A stretch of DNA of 64,000 nt. It comes from Purshia tridentata. Its lineage: Eukaryota; Streptophyta; Magnoliopsida; Rosales; Rosaceae. Positions within the stretch are counted from its first letter, which is position 1. Each line of letters begins with the position of its first letter. The notes below the pieces were generated by a model, which was given only the letters and a program-made list of their open reading frames with translations, ran no database searches and had not been told where the DNA came from. The stretch is from positions 1 to 64,000 of the forward strand of contig QANT01005078.1 of the NCBI GenBank assembly GCA_003254885.1, in the 5' to 3' direction. The translations under genes were made by a program, and so were the position numbers. Positions 35,925 through 49,110 of this stretch are shown here, piece by piece.

Positions 35925-38900
35925 GCTACTTTAATTTCAGCTTTCATATATCTTCTCTTTGGTATCTCTCGCTCTCAGAATACAACCTCACTGTGAAGAA
36001 GCTTCGGGTTTTTTTTTTTTTTTTTTTTTTTCTTAGTATGGCTTTAATTTATTTTTAGACAAATTAACTTGAAACAAACTGTTAATCTATTGAGCTCCTT
36101 GAATGTGATGAAGAAATGTCAGGATGATGGGTTTCCATGATCAAGTAGCTGGCAAGAAACCCTAGAAATCGTAGGTTTTGCAGTTTAATTTTTACCTCTT
36201 TTTTTCTTTTTGCTTCATATGCGGCAGTTTAGGCTCTTTTTTTATTTTTATTTTCCTTTCTTTTCTTTTTTCAAACTAAGTTGTAGAAGGCATATTGTAT
36301 GAGGTAACATGTTTGTAATACCAGTGAGTGTATGATCAGTTCATGGAGTTTTGAATCAGAATCGAACTTGTTTAACAAATGCTAGCTAGCTAGCTAGCTA
36401 CTACTGTCTAAGTGTATGCTGATCGAATGTTCATTTTCTCTGCTGCTGGTCTGAATTTTTGTTCTATACATATATATATATATATATATGTTAATTGGCA
36501 CCATCTTTCAAGTCATGATACATTATATATAGATAGCAATTGTTGTATTATGATAACAGTATTAATTTCAATTAATTTAAGTGTGGATTATCTATTAGAA
36601 GCTACAGCCTTCAAATTCAGTTGTTGAACTTTGCGCTATTCATATTTGACCTCCATTTTGTTCCACTATGCTATCAAAATCTCTGCAAGCGTCGTGACTT
36701 TGTTGCTCTTCAAAGTGATCACATTTCCACTACTGAAGTTTTTGGATTTTAGGGCAAAGATTTATACTTCATATTATAGCTGATCAATGGAGGCTAGCTA
36801 GCTTTGATCTTTTCTTGAATTTAATCAATACCCTCTCATTTAATAGTTCAAAAGTTCACTTCATGTCATGGATTTAGCTTGAAAACATTGTTATATAATA
36901 TTGACACATTTTCTGTAAAAGTTAAAAGTGCCCCTTTGTTTGACAACAATTACTAAAAGGACTAAGCTAGCTTCCCATCTAAGGAATAAGCTAATTAATT
37001 AATAAGTGCCTGTAAATGTATCCTGATTCAATTCCTTAATCTGACCATACCGTTCCAAAGTGTATTCGATCCTTCTGACTTACAAAGTCCATAACGAACA
37101 GAAAAGATATATAAGCATTAGAAAGAGCTAGCTAGTACAACTTCAAATATATGCCTCTTTTGCTGAAAATTAAATTAATATATCCATCGATCTCGTGTAA
37201 ATCTTTTGTAGTCAAGAATACATTTCAACAACCAATAAGGTGTTGTTTAGCTTTTGCTTTTCTACATGATTGATTACTTTAGTAATTCAATTTACCCATC
37301 TGGTAATTAATTGAACAAGAACAATGTATATATAAAATCTAAAATAAAATATAGACACACACATATACGCATATATACTTATATATATATATATATAAAA
37401 TAAATGTTTGTGTTTATTCACCTTCGACCAAGCTTGGGTGAACAGTACTTACACAGTTATCTTAAAAAGCCATAGATTTTGGCAGAATCAGCGTGTTCTT
37501 CCAATTTTGGGACAAAGTGCCATAAATTATTAATTGATCGAGTTGTGAGTTTATTTCACACCCTGTTGCAATTGCATGGAACCCATGGAAGGTATTATTG
37601 ATCAATCAGTTGCACTTTCTTTTTGTAGTCAATATGAATTAAATTAATATAATGGAGACATATATATACACATTCCACCGTGAGTTAAGTGACATCCAAC
37701 TCTCCAAGAAAACCAATTGTTTAATTGTAACAATATGCATGTAACTTTGTTTTATTATGCGCATGAAGTAGGTGATCGAGGAAGCATGTTATAATTATAT
37801 AAAAATGATACATATATCATATACCCAATAATTGGAATGATACAAAGCTGTGATTGGTTAGGTAGTAATTAAAGGAAATGATTTTGTAATAATAAGCGAA
37901 ATGTACTTATTTTTGGCCTTCTCCTGCTGCATATATCACAAGGACTAAGTAAGATTGAGGCCCTGAGATTGTGATGATGATTATGATGCCGCGTTGATTT
38001 GGTTTGGTAGTAGGGCAGGACTGACAGGATAGGACAAGTCTCTCAAAAGAAGCCAAAATGCCACTCAATTCCACACAAATTAAATTCCAACATTCCAAGT
38101 CATACACAATTAGGGAGTGAGAGAAACAGAGATTGGTCTTCTACTTTCGTACTCTCTCTCTCACTCACTCACTCACTCACTCACATTGTTTGTTGTGTCG
38201 TGTGTGTGTTTTCTCGAACTTTGTTGTGGAAGAATATAGGAGATCGATTACAGCACTCAAGGAGTAGAGATTGAGTTACAGTCTGACCGCTTCGCAGCTT
38301 TGACGCGCGTGAGTACTGTGTTAGGTTCACGTATGTATGGCGAGCGCGCTAGCAGACAAAGTCCAGTTGCAGAGGACCTACAATCCCAGTGATTCGATAT
38401 ATCATTGGCACGCGCGCGCTTAATCCACAGCCACCTTCACCCACCTTCACCTTCTAGTTTAGTTCCAAGTTCTAAGTTGCTACTTTTGCTCTGATTTGCT
38501 ACCATTTCTGACACATTTACTGTGTGCGGTCCAACCAACCAATACTCCTCTTCCAATCCAGTCCAATCCTAAATAAATTTTACTTATATTAACCAACACA
38601 AATTTGGCATGGGGATTTAATTTGTTGTCCACTTAACTGTTTGGCCTTTTCAAGAAAAATATTGAGGTTTTATCCGAGCACTGGAAGCCATATATTTAAA
38701 TCTTCAGATTGAGATTTTTCTTCTTCTTTTTTTTTAATCTGATGGGTTTATTAGTATGCATGAGCTATTATTGTTGCTCCATCTAAAAAGCAGATTTAGC
38801 AACTAGCTAGATTGGTTTGTATACTATCCATCATGGACCGCAAAATATATATATATATATATATATAGTGCCGTGTAGGTTAAGTATATAATGCGCCAGC

Positions 38901-41900
38901 CAACATATACATAATTGTAGTTGTCTCTTTAATTGCTTCTTGCTATTATTTTCTCTAGAGATTTCGCAACATTGTTGCCGAAAGTAGGACAATTAAATGT
39001 CTAGAAATACTAATTATTTTGGTATAAATATATTTGGTTACTGTACTAAAAAAGAGACTGCAGGTAGCAGGTGCCATAGACTTGGACCAAACCCTCAAAT
39101 TGATAAGCATATTCCGCTTTCATGAAGTTGAAGAAACTTCCCGGATATTATATATGCGTCAATTAATATAAATATATAAAGTAATCTTTATTAATTTTGG
39201 GGAATCACTTATATATATATATATGTATATATTCCAAGTAGGAATAGTCAAGTTGAAAGAAAGGAATCTAATGTATGCATGTATGTAGAGAGAGTGTTTG
39301 GATTTGCTTTTGCAAGAACCAAGAAAGAATAAAGCAAAGCATGCATATTCAAAATTAACCGTCAAACATGAAAAATGTTCTCTCTAGGTTTCTCTGTCTA
39401 TCTGTGTCTGAAACACTCATAGAGAATAGAGATCGAGAATGATTGATTATATATACATATATGGTAATCTTGGGGTTTGGGTACTTGGGTCGGGTGTGTA
39501 GTAATCAGAGGATCGAGTTGAAAGATCCCAAATGGTCGATATTGAAATGTGAGCATATATTATGTCTTGTTCTCGATCGATGTCACAGACAGTACAGTGC
39601 TCATAAAAGTAAGGAATTGAAGAAGCTCATGATGTTGTGTACGAATTGAGAAGAGCAGTAGACTAAGGAATTTTGGAATTAGAGGCTCGGAAATCCAAGC
39701 CTATCTATCTATATTCTCATGCTAACTGATATATGGTCACATACTACATCGGTCTGTGTGACTCAGTCACTGTACGTGAGTGAGTGACATGCGCTATCTC
39801 ACACTCACACATATACACTCACAGCTAGAGCAGAAGCAGCTTTCACTTTTAACATGTCCTTGTTATAATTAACAACACATTGTACGTCTCTCTCTCTCTC
39901 TGGATATTAATCCTTATGAACAAAACAGGTGGAGAAAGATAGAAAGAGACTGAGATTCCAAGCTCTTCTCGGACCGAGACCTCACGTTCTCCCACATGTT
40001 ATTCATCAATTACATATGATGGACCAACACATGTATACGTATACATCCTTATTTTCAATTAGATTCCCAGTAGTCATTTCTAATACGAAACTTAATTAGT
40101 TGTTTTCAAGCAAGGACTTTTAACCTTTAACGTATTTAACTATAATTAAGCCCTTCAGTTAGTAAAGTTAATGAAGAAATTAAGCTACACAAATTTAAAA
40201 GCTTTTATTACCTTACTGAAACACGAGTTCATGTATAACTATTAACTAGAATCCAATGTATTGCAGATTACTGTTACAGTTATATGGAACTTTTGGTTGG
40301 AAAGTTAAACCAGGAATGCAATTTGGGTTTTGACTGAAAAAAATCATTTATTATATTATATTATACAAATGAAACGCAATTTTGCTTTCCCATAGAATAT
40401 TATGTTGTCCAGCTGATTATGATGAGATTGGATCAAGATCTTAATTACACATGCAAGTTGGCAACATTTATATTTGGTAGATGATGGACTCAATTTCTTG
40501 ATTATATTCTCATGATCGAAAAGCTAATGGGATATTGGCCTATTGCATTATGTAAGTATAGGCTTAGTTAATTAATCGATCTTTTGCAAAGTGCGGTCTC
40601 GTACATGCCTAACAAAATTATTTTTGTTGCCCTTGAAGCATATTATAATGGTGTACGTAGGAACTAGGAAGGTACCAAATTAGCATAATTCACGTTGCAT
40701 ACATGCCGGTGTCGACTTCACCAATGTATATAATATAATCACATACAATGATAATTTAGTTTATATATGCATGCAATGGATGCTTATGTGAGAAAGCACT
40801 CAGTTTGATTATCAATTTATAATTCTAGCTAGGATTGTTTCCTCGACGCGGAAAAGCTAGGTTAATTTAGATGTATATATAAAGATCTTTACACTTATTT
40901 TAGCTAAAAAAAGAGCCATAGTGTAGGACTCATTTTTTATTATAGTGTAATGATATGATCAACAGTCTAATCTTTAGGTTCATTAATGCAAGCAAATCGA
41001 AAAAAATTTAAGTATTTGAATACCATCAGGATCATTGCAATGTGAGAAACTATGTTCGTCTTTCAATGTATTTGATTACAATTATTTAAGTAAATTGTTT
41101 ATGGTATGATTTGTAAAAAATGATTGGACTACATTGTAAAGTGAATTAACCTCACGATGTGTTCCTGATTGAGTAGAAACCCTGGGTTTGGTTAATTTTA
41201 GGAAACTTAGAACGCAATTAATTAAGATGCAGGCTAGTGATTGATTAGATTAGTTTAATCTAGTTGATTGGAGGACTATATATCATATAAACTAAAAAAG
41301 CGAAAGGGGAATTATTCTTATGAATGTTGTTGGTCCAAAGGCGCGGGAAAACGCTCTGTCAAGTCACAAAGTGGACCCCCCATATTCATATTCCTGCCCC
41401 ACACAATTCCATATCGATATTCTTTTTTTCTTTTTGGCCAATAATTCCATATCGATATTCAACTCAATGAGTAGTCCACCTAAGGAAAATAAGTAATATA
41501 AAATTGCATGATTCTCCATATTAAGTTGGCTTCTTAAATTGGCCTGCTATGTGCCTTTCTGTTGGGCCCGTGCCTTTTACATGCTCTTGCCCTTATCATG
41601 ACTTTGGATCCGACCCAAAAGCGAAAAACGAAAGCTCTAAATAGAAAACGTTGTTTCGGCCACGTCCACTTTGAGCCATGGGTTGGGTTCATTCACATAA
41701 ATTATAATGGTCCCAACCACCACAATCAAACCCGACTCAAGGAGCTTCTACTTGAAAAATAATCAGTCCAATCATATACTTGAAATTCTGATATCTTTCA
41801 ATTCTACACTTTTAAGAGAGGGGAAAAGTAAATTAAAGTTTGCAATTACGTCGCTAAAACGGCAAATGCAATGGATTGATGATTCAGCCACGTACAGATT

Positions 41901-42788
41901 CCCCTCAAACTACACTTTTAAGAGAGGGGAAAAGTAAATTAAAGCAATTGGCAGATGATGGAGTTGACTGGCGGATTCAAGTTTGCAATTACGTCGCTAA
42001 AACGGCAAATGCAATGAACTTAGATTGATGATTCAGCCACGTACAGATTCCCCTCAATCGCTGTAGTGGCAATATATCACTATATGATGATGTTGATTAG
42101 CAATCTTGTAACATTATTACACTGACATCACATTTCTGTATGCAGTTTGCTGAAGACCATATTGCAAGGGGAGGCAAGATGATGCCCATGTAAAATAGAA
42201 GATTGCTTAGTTACCACTTACCAAGGTTTTAAAAAGAATACACCTATTCTCTTTCTTTTGTATTATGGGGAGCCTAAGCCCCATGAAGACGAAGAAGAAC
42301 AGCATTATTATCATATAATCAACTCACACACATAACCCCACTTAAACATTGTGCTAGACACCATCAACCCTTCTCTTATGAGAGGCCAATCAAAAAATTG
42401 AGAGAGAAAGCATTCTGTGATTGCAAACTATTAGTAAACCAAGCCCCTTAAGAATTTGATGACACTTAAATATTGCAAAAGCAATATCAATATCAATATC
42501 AATACCAATCAGCAGCCGCTGAAAGATATGTGACCATAATTCAACCAAGTTAGTTCAATGTGAATCACTCAGTGCTAAATAATATCCAATGAATCATAAT
42601 TCAGACACCAAACAGCTTGAGAATCCATGGAACAAATATCCAGTGCAATGAAAATGAAAAAGTCTCAAAACATTCAAAATTACAGAGTTCTTACACCCTC
42701 TAAAATTTCTTAACAAAATGCATAACAAAACTATTACTTTTTAACTGAACTACATTCCATAAAAAAAGCTTCCGTATGCTTCAACTTC
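35925..42788. other. 6.9 kb gene-empty region downstream of Dof gene
   Basis: Dof 3' UTR runs to about 36350, including a T run at 36009-36030. No convincing protein-coding gene follows before the eL36 stop at 42789. Simple repeats: CTAG repeats near 36384, (TA)n at about 36466, 37380, 38849 and 39208, and a TCAC run at about 38160-38184. A tandem duplication lies at 41804-42057. Scattered open frames of 60-76 codons lack domains. A non-coding RNA or distal regulatory DNA cannot be excluded; I found no known microRNA sequence by eye. Confidence 0.5.
41804..42057. repeat. Tandem duplication, about 106-bp and 148-bp copies
   Basis: Both copies begin ctacacttttaagagagggg, share tttgcaattacgtcgctaaa and end gattcagccacgtacagatt cccctcaa. 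Copy 1 is 41804-41909; copy 2 (41910-42057) carries about 38 extra bases between its first and second shared blocks plus a few more near the end. High identity points to a recent event. Confidence 0.85.
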
Positions 42789-43827
42789 TTACTTCTTCTT
42801 CTCAGAAACACCACCAGATCTGCACATTGACAATGCCAAAAACCACCATAAGATACAGAGATCATATTAACATAGAACAAAAACAAAAATCCTCACATAG
42901 GCCAAGGTAAAAAATAGAAGAATGAGCTCCCCAAAAACTATTTCTCGCTCATACCAAACCAAAAGTTCTTTTTTTCTTTTAAATGGTTTACATTTTACAA
43001 AAGAAGAAATGAAATCATAAACAGACTATAATAACAATTAAAGCTGAAAAATCAAACAAGCTATCACAATTCACCAGAAGAGCAATCTACTTAAATGTTG
43101 AAATATGGTGCTCAAAACAAATTTAAGGCCAATAAACGGCCTCTATTGTAAACAAATGCTTATTTAGAGGTTCAGCATATTGATGTTTAGTTAAGTACTT
43201 GAACATGGATCATAAATGATTAACTCAAGTGGGTTTTAGTCCATTTCCACACATTTGTCTAACATTTGCACAAATATAAAAATTGAGCACTACTCAAACA
43301 CTTTTCCACGAACACCAACAGCCTCAAAGTAACTATTACTCTCAAACAACCTATGCAACCAGATTCCAAAAAACTCAGAGGGCCATAAGAGTAGGAAAAA
43401 AAAATCTCACCTCATCTTGCGGAGAACGTTGGACATCTCCTCTCTCTTCTTCTTGGCCCTCTTGTGGGTACCCAACTTTCTCTTAGCCACCTTAAGAGCA
43501 CGCTTGTCCTTCCCCACCTTCAAAAGCTCAGTAATCCTCTTCTCATATGGAGCAAAACCCGCAACTTCCCTGATCAGGTTCCTCACGAAGTGAACCCTCT
43601 TGCTGGTTTTCTTCATAAACAAAACCCACCCAGCATAAAAATTACAACACTATTCGCACAAATCACAACCAAAACAGCACCCAAAAAAGGAACCCAAATA
43701 AATATTAAAAAAAAAAAGAAATTACCCCTTTTCGGTCAGAAGGACGAGGAGCCAATTCACGCTTGGTGACAACATGACCTTTGTTCAATCCAACGAATAT
43801 CCCACTCTTGGGCTGCGCCGGAGCCAT
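42789..43827 (-). CDS. RPL36: 60S ribosomal protein L36 (eL36), 110 aa
   Basis: Exons 43827-43726, 43610-43411, 42819-42789; GT-AG introns of 115 and 591 bases; 110 codons plus TAA. The protein reads [20 protein letters not shown] at the start, contains [60 protein letters not shown], and ends SGGVSEKKK. That is the full eL36 family sequence at normal length (about 105-113). It is a small basic protein of the cytosolic large subunit. A further 118-base intron (43830-43947) sits in the 5' UTR, ending two bases before the ATG. The third exon has only ten codons and is separate from the long frame. Confidence 0.97.
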
Positions 43828-44023
43828 TGCTGCAAGTAGGGTCACAATATTCAACAAAATCGATCAATATGAAGCTCGCGTAGACAAATAACAAAAACAG
43901 AGGATGCTAAGTAAGTAACTACTGGGAAATGTTCGTGAGAATGGTACCTTTGATTGTGCTCGAAACAAATCCTAGATCTTGGGGTTAAGAGAGGGGCGGC
44001 TCCGATAGCGTTCACAGAAACTA

Positions 44024-44032
44024 AAACCCTAA
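44024..44032 (-). promoter_or_regulatory. Telo-box near eL36 transcription start
   Basis: AAACCCTAA (plus strand) lies about 75 bases beyond the 5' end of the leader intron. Telo-boxes are frequent near the start of plant ribosomal protein genes and support growth-linked expression. Confidence 0.6.
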
Positions 44033-44433
44033 TGCCTCAGTGGCTTATATATTGCGTGATCACTATTGTTGATCGGGGACGACGTGGGTTTGGAAACCTT
44101 TTCGGCCCATATCCCTCAGGTTTTGCATTACGAGCTGAACCAGCTGTTGGGCCTTTTTTTACTTTTCTGGGCTATCTTGACCACAGCAACTGTTGGGGAC
44201 TCAGTCCGGTGGGCTTGATGGCTGTTGATAGTTGGGCTTTAGTCCAGCTAATGGCCATTCGTGAAAACTTTACCTTTTTTTTTTGTCCATTTGAATAAAA
44301 GACTCTTTCGGCTTAGTGATTATCGAGATAAAGTTTTAGGGTAAACCTTGGACAAGGACAAAACCATCATTTGAAGATGGGATGAATTTAACTTTTCCCC
44401 CTTTCTGGTTCGCGGAATGAGTAAAAAGGGTAA

Positions 44434-44590
44434 TATTAGGGAAATTATGTCATTGTACTACATTACGTGGTATTATATGATGTGGCTTCCTAGTCATCTT
44501 TGATTTAGAGAGAGAAAAAGAGTAAAAAAAAAAAATCAAGAATAACTAGGAAGTCATATCATGTAGTACAATAACATAATCTTTCTAATT
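44434..44590. mobile_element. Palindromic MITE, about 157 bp
   Basis: The left arm attagggaaattatgtcatt and the right arm (reverse complement attagaaagattatgttatt) stay similar through tgtactacat and cttcctagt for about 70 bases, so the element is almost a single hairpin with a short A-rich loop. No clear target duplication could be assigned. Confidence 0.65.
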
Positions 44591-46347
44591 ACTCAAACAA
44601 AAAATGAATACTTATTTTCCAATAATATTCTCATTTATTATGTATAAATTATATTCTTAATTTTAGTGGGGGTAATTTGGTAATAAGCACCCACAATAAA
44701 TGTTGTCCGAAGTGATGAGAATAGCAAACCCAAAGGTGTCAAAGGATTTGAAATTCCACTTTCATTGAATGTAAAAGATAACATATTCTTCAATGGTCAA
44801 AAAAAAAAAGGTAACATATTCTTATAAGTGTCCCAACGCTGATAATGAAATTCATACACATTCACAAGTCTTAAATCCGTGAACCAAACATGTCATAATT
44901 AGTGGTGAGGACCAGGGGTTTAAACTGAAGATTGGGTTTCGAGAGCGGGAATAGATGGGTTGTGACTAAAAATTGAAATTGACATGTATTTTTTAAGATT
45001 AGACATATTTTATAAATTTTCTCTTTTGTGAGTCTGTATAGGCTATAATCTATTTATTTTAATGACTAATTTAGTTTTTAATAATAAATATATCATATAT
45101 ATAATTGCTTTCAAATCACATGTATTATGTGCGAAATGGCGGTAACTCAGATAATACGTATAGTCAAGTCTGAGGGTGATTTGGTGCATGAGGATTAATG
45201 AACCCGTTAAAGCTGGTGACCAGTCTCCTCAAGCAGACAAGAGTGCAAATATTCGAGCATATAGCCGTACAAGGTAAGGTATCCTTCTCCCCAAAAAGAA
45301 TGGACAGTCACATACCTACTAAATTCAATTAAACCTTTAAAGAACTTTCAGGCTTTCGGCCAAAAAGAAAACAACTTTCCCTCCCTCTTGGTTGTTTGTT
45401 TGTTTGTTTGTTTGTTTTTTTTTTTTTAAATATCTAAATGTATATGCTGTTATTTATTGTTGGTCCTTTTCAGAGCTGTAGATAATTGACTAACGATTGG
45501 AAAACATAAAAGCAGGCTCGGTTGGCAACCAGAATGGAAAAAAATAGTATGAGGAAGAGGTCTAAAAGAAGAAGAGTCATGATCATCCAACAATAATACA
45601 AAAACAAAAAACAAAAGTTGATCATTCAAATTCTCTTGGTTAATATTTAAATACTCCTTGTATGTATATATATATCTAATTTTCAACTACCTACATGGCT
45701 ACATGTAAAAGCAAAAATCCTAACAATGTGTGAATATACATGCTGCTTTCTGTTTTCCACATTTTCCTGCTGTCATTTTTATACCAAACTTGCTTTTCAA
45801 AAACGCAAAGGGGATGAACAATATTATATTACCTTAAGCATAAAAAATAAAAATAAAATCGTTTCAATTTTAATTTATTCAATAAGATAATTGATCGGAC
45901 GGATAAGAAAAAAAGCAGGAACAATCAACGGTCTTGATTTAGAAAACGCGTTGAAAATGCATGTAAACTGTGAACCCATGTGTGAAAAACTGAAAATAAG
46001 GCTTCATTAAGAAAAGAAAAAGCCATCGATGGATAAGACATATAAAATCTAAATTGCCCGATAAAATATCTGACAGTTGCCCGGAGTCTGACAAAAAAGA
46101 AGAGTAAAAGCAAGGACCCAGGTCAAGCTGCCCGAAATCTCGGCGGTCAGCAGGTCCGAACTCCGAGGCAAACTCAACTCCCAGTAGGCCAGTACATAGA
46201 TTGCCTATTGACATCAACATTCATCGTTGCCAGTAGAGCCACCACCACCACTAACACAGTGGCAGCTCAACATCGCCACTGGAAGGTGGCGCGTGAGGAA
46301 CAAGTCTCGGGCCACCTTTCAATGCGATAATTGGGCTCTGGAGAGAC

Positions 46348-49110
46348 ATGGGTCAGGGACTGAGTTGCAGAGAACCCCATCAAAATGGTGTCTTTGGAGC
46401 TGTTGAAAATGGGGACTTGGAACTCCTTCAGGCTATGGTGGAAGCAGACCCAGGTGTTCTGGAGCAGACTAAAGGGCATGGGAGGCTGTCTGCGATGCAT
46501 GTAGCTGCTGCAAATGGTCAGATCGAGGTGGGTTTGGTTTTTTTTGGCTTGATTGGTTTTGATGGATTCTTTAATGTTTTTGATGGACTTAGATGGGATT
46601 TTGTTTGTGGTGCTTGGCCTGATGATAATATGTAGGTTCTTTGTATGCTTTTGGATCGCTCTGTGAATCCGGATGTAGTGAGTCGCCATAAACAGGTGAA
46701 TGTGGATTCTGTTTTTTGATGCTTTTTTGTCAATCAAGAATAGTTTTTGCCTGCTTTTGATTGGATTTGCTTTTCTTTGAATTTTATTGTTTTATCTTCT
46801 TCTTTTCTCATGTGCTTTGAACTTTTTTCTGTGTGATCGGTTTACAGACCCCGTTGATGTTGGCGGCAATGAATGGGCATATACCTTGTGTGCAAAAGCT
46901 TATCCAAGCAGGAGCAAATGTATATATATCTTCTTTTTTGTGAAGATTTTCTTGGTTCAATTTGTACTTGAACCAGTAATCAGATGCTGATCATGTGTGT
47001 TTTGGGTATAATTATTAGATATTGATGTTTGATTCCCTGAATGGAAGAACCTGCCTGCATTATGCTGCATATTATGGTCATTCAGACTGCCTGCAAGCCA
47101 TTCTTTCCGCTGCCCATTCCACCCCTGTTGCAAATTCATGGTTAGTCTCTCTCTCTCTCTCTCTCTCTAATGATTCCTGTTTAATTTACACTGTATGGCG
47201 TTGGCAGGGGATTTGCAAGATTTGTGAACATTAGAGATGGAGGTGGTGCAACCCCATTGCATTTAGCAGCCCGTCAAAGACGGCCAGAGTGTGTTCATGT
47301 CCTTTTAGACAATGGGGCTCTTGTTTGTGCTTCAACTGGTGGATACGGGTAATTTTTTTATTAAATTTATTGTTGTTGTAGCTATAAAGTGATAATTTGA
47401 GAATTAGACTGATGGAAGTGCCATCTGCAGGTACCCTGGAAGCACACCACTTCATTTAGCTGCCCGTGGTGGTTCTTTAGATTGTGTTCGAGAGTTGCTT
47501 GCTTGGGGAGCAGATCGGCTTCAATTAGACCCATCTGGGTAACCTTCTTAATTAACTTATGCGAATATCACTTCTGCAATAAATTATGCATGTTTCCAAG
47601 TTTGAAATACTACGAGTTCCACTTAAAAGATAATAATAAATACTATAAGGTCTATATTAGTCAATAAAGTTGAGTTATCTTTGCTTAATGAATCATTGCT
47701 TTCCAAAGTACTAATATTGTCCTGATTAGGAATGACTCATTTTTTATTCCTTAATTCCCTATTGCAGTCAGCTAGTATGGTATTTCGGAAGAACTCGATA
47801 GTAGATTTAATATATAAATGTAAACCTCTAGGAAAAGGCTTTCCTATGCCTGATTTTTCTACATTGGAAAATTAATTTAAGCATTGTCTGTATGAGCACA
47901 TCATTAAAATTGTGGAGTGACTGTGAGGGGATGTCTTTTTGTTCATTTACAGTTAGCATCATAATTATCAGTAATGAATGGAGCCTCTAGCTCCATAAGT
48001 CTTCCATCCTTAAATTATTTTAGTGTTCGGCTTTAGGTATAGGGTGGACAGTAGATTTTATAGATACTTTGTCGTAACATTTAAAGAATAATTATCTCTG
48101 CAGGAGAATACCGTACTTGGTTGCTCTGAAGCACAAACATCAAGCTTGTGCAGCCATACTGAACCCTTCATCAGCAGAGCCTCTTGTCTGGCCATCGCCT
48201 TTGAAGTTCATCAGCGAGCTTAATCCAGAGGCTAAAGCTTTGTTAGAGAGAGCGTTAATGGAATCAAACATGGAGAGGGAGAAAGCTATCTTGAAGGAGA
48301 CAGTATACTCACTTAAATCTCCTTTGCATTCAGATGAAGAGACTGATGATAATGTCTCTGAGGTAAATGTGCCTGCTATGTTGCTTACGTTTTCATATTG
48401 GTTGTCTATAGGATTGGCTCAATAGAAAGGTTATTATATTATCTACTGGAAAAGAATTTTTGGAGCACACTTTCCATCTTATGCCCTATTTTCTGATAGT
48501 GGAAAATCTGAGAAGAATTGATCTGTTTTGTGTGTTCTTATCTTGTCTAAAATGTGTACAAACACATTTTTGTCACCATTTAGTTGGTCGTAATGACCTT
48601 ATGTCTTTTACTAGTATTGAAGTGCTTTTCTGCACAGAAGCTATGAAACCTTTAATAGAGCTAAATTTCTCAGGCAATATATTTACCTTTCGTATTCACT
48701 GGTGAAATTATATCAAACAGGCTAGCGATGTGGACCTATGCTGCATATGCTTTGACCAGTTATGCACAATTGAGGTTGGACCATGTGGTCATCAAATGTG
48801 TGCACATTGCACCCTTGCCTTATGCTGCCATAAGAAGCCTGATCCATCTACTACTAGCACTACAGTCCCACTTTGCCCCTTTTGCCGAAGCAGCATTACT
48901 CAACTAGTTGTTGCCAATATAGAGGCCAACAACAATGATGTGGAGCCAGAAATGAGTCCCTCAAAGCCGAGGAGATCAAGAAAATCTAATGTCAGTGAAG
49001 GCAGCAGTAGCTTCAAGGGGTTGTCGCCTATGAGCTCATTTGGAAGGATGGGTGGTCGCAATTCTGGAAGGATAGCTGCTGAATGCAATGAGGGGATCCA
49101 TAAGCCTTGA
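46348..49110 (+). CDS. XBAT/XB3-type ankyrin-RING E3 ubiquitin ligase, 443 aa
   Basis: Exons: 46348-46527, 46636-46695, 46848-46919, 47019-47140, 47208-47348, 47431-47538, 48104-48362, 48721-49110; all GT-AG, closing to 443 codons plus TGA. MGQGLSC offers an N-myristoylation Gly2. Ankyrin repeats run from about residue 10 to 260 (SAMHVAAANGQIE, TPLMLAAMNGHIPCVQKLI, TCLHYAAYYGHSDCLQAIL, TPLHLAARQRRPECVHVLL, TPLHLAARGGSLDCVRELL). A C3HC4-type RING follows at about 321-372: CCICFDQLC, GPCGHQMCAHC, CPFCR. This is the plan of Arabidopsis XBAT31/XBAT33 and rice XB3, plasma-membrane or cytosolic ligases in hormone and immune signalling. Repeats are cut at exon borders. Nearest match by memory is XBAT31/33; the exact orthologue is unsettled. 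Confidence 0.94.

Larger units (their letters stand above)
43828..46347. other. Divergent promoter region of eL36 and XBAT genes
   Basis: It holds the eL36 5' UTR, leader intron and telo-box, a palindromic MITE at 44434-44590, a (TTTG)n tract near 45393-45418, and AT-rich DNA with no gene. The last 120 bases are the probable XBAT leader. Confidence 0.5.

Noticed and set aside
41562-41937. Two overlapping short frames
   Set aside because: No recognisable motif, and one runs into a tandem duplication.
42820-43410. snoRNA in the large eL36 intron
   Set aside because: Introns of ribosomal protein genes can host snoRNAs, but I found no convincing box C/D pair on the gene strand.
46267-46737. 156-codon minus frame
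   Set aside because: Antisense to XBAT exons 1 and 2 and the intron between them.
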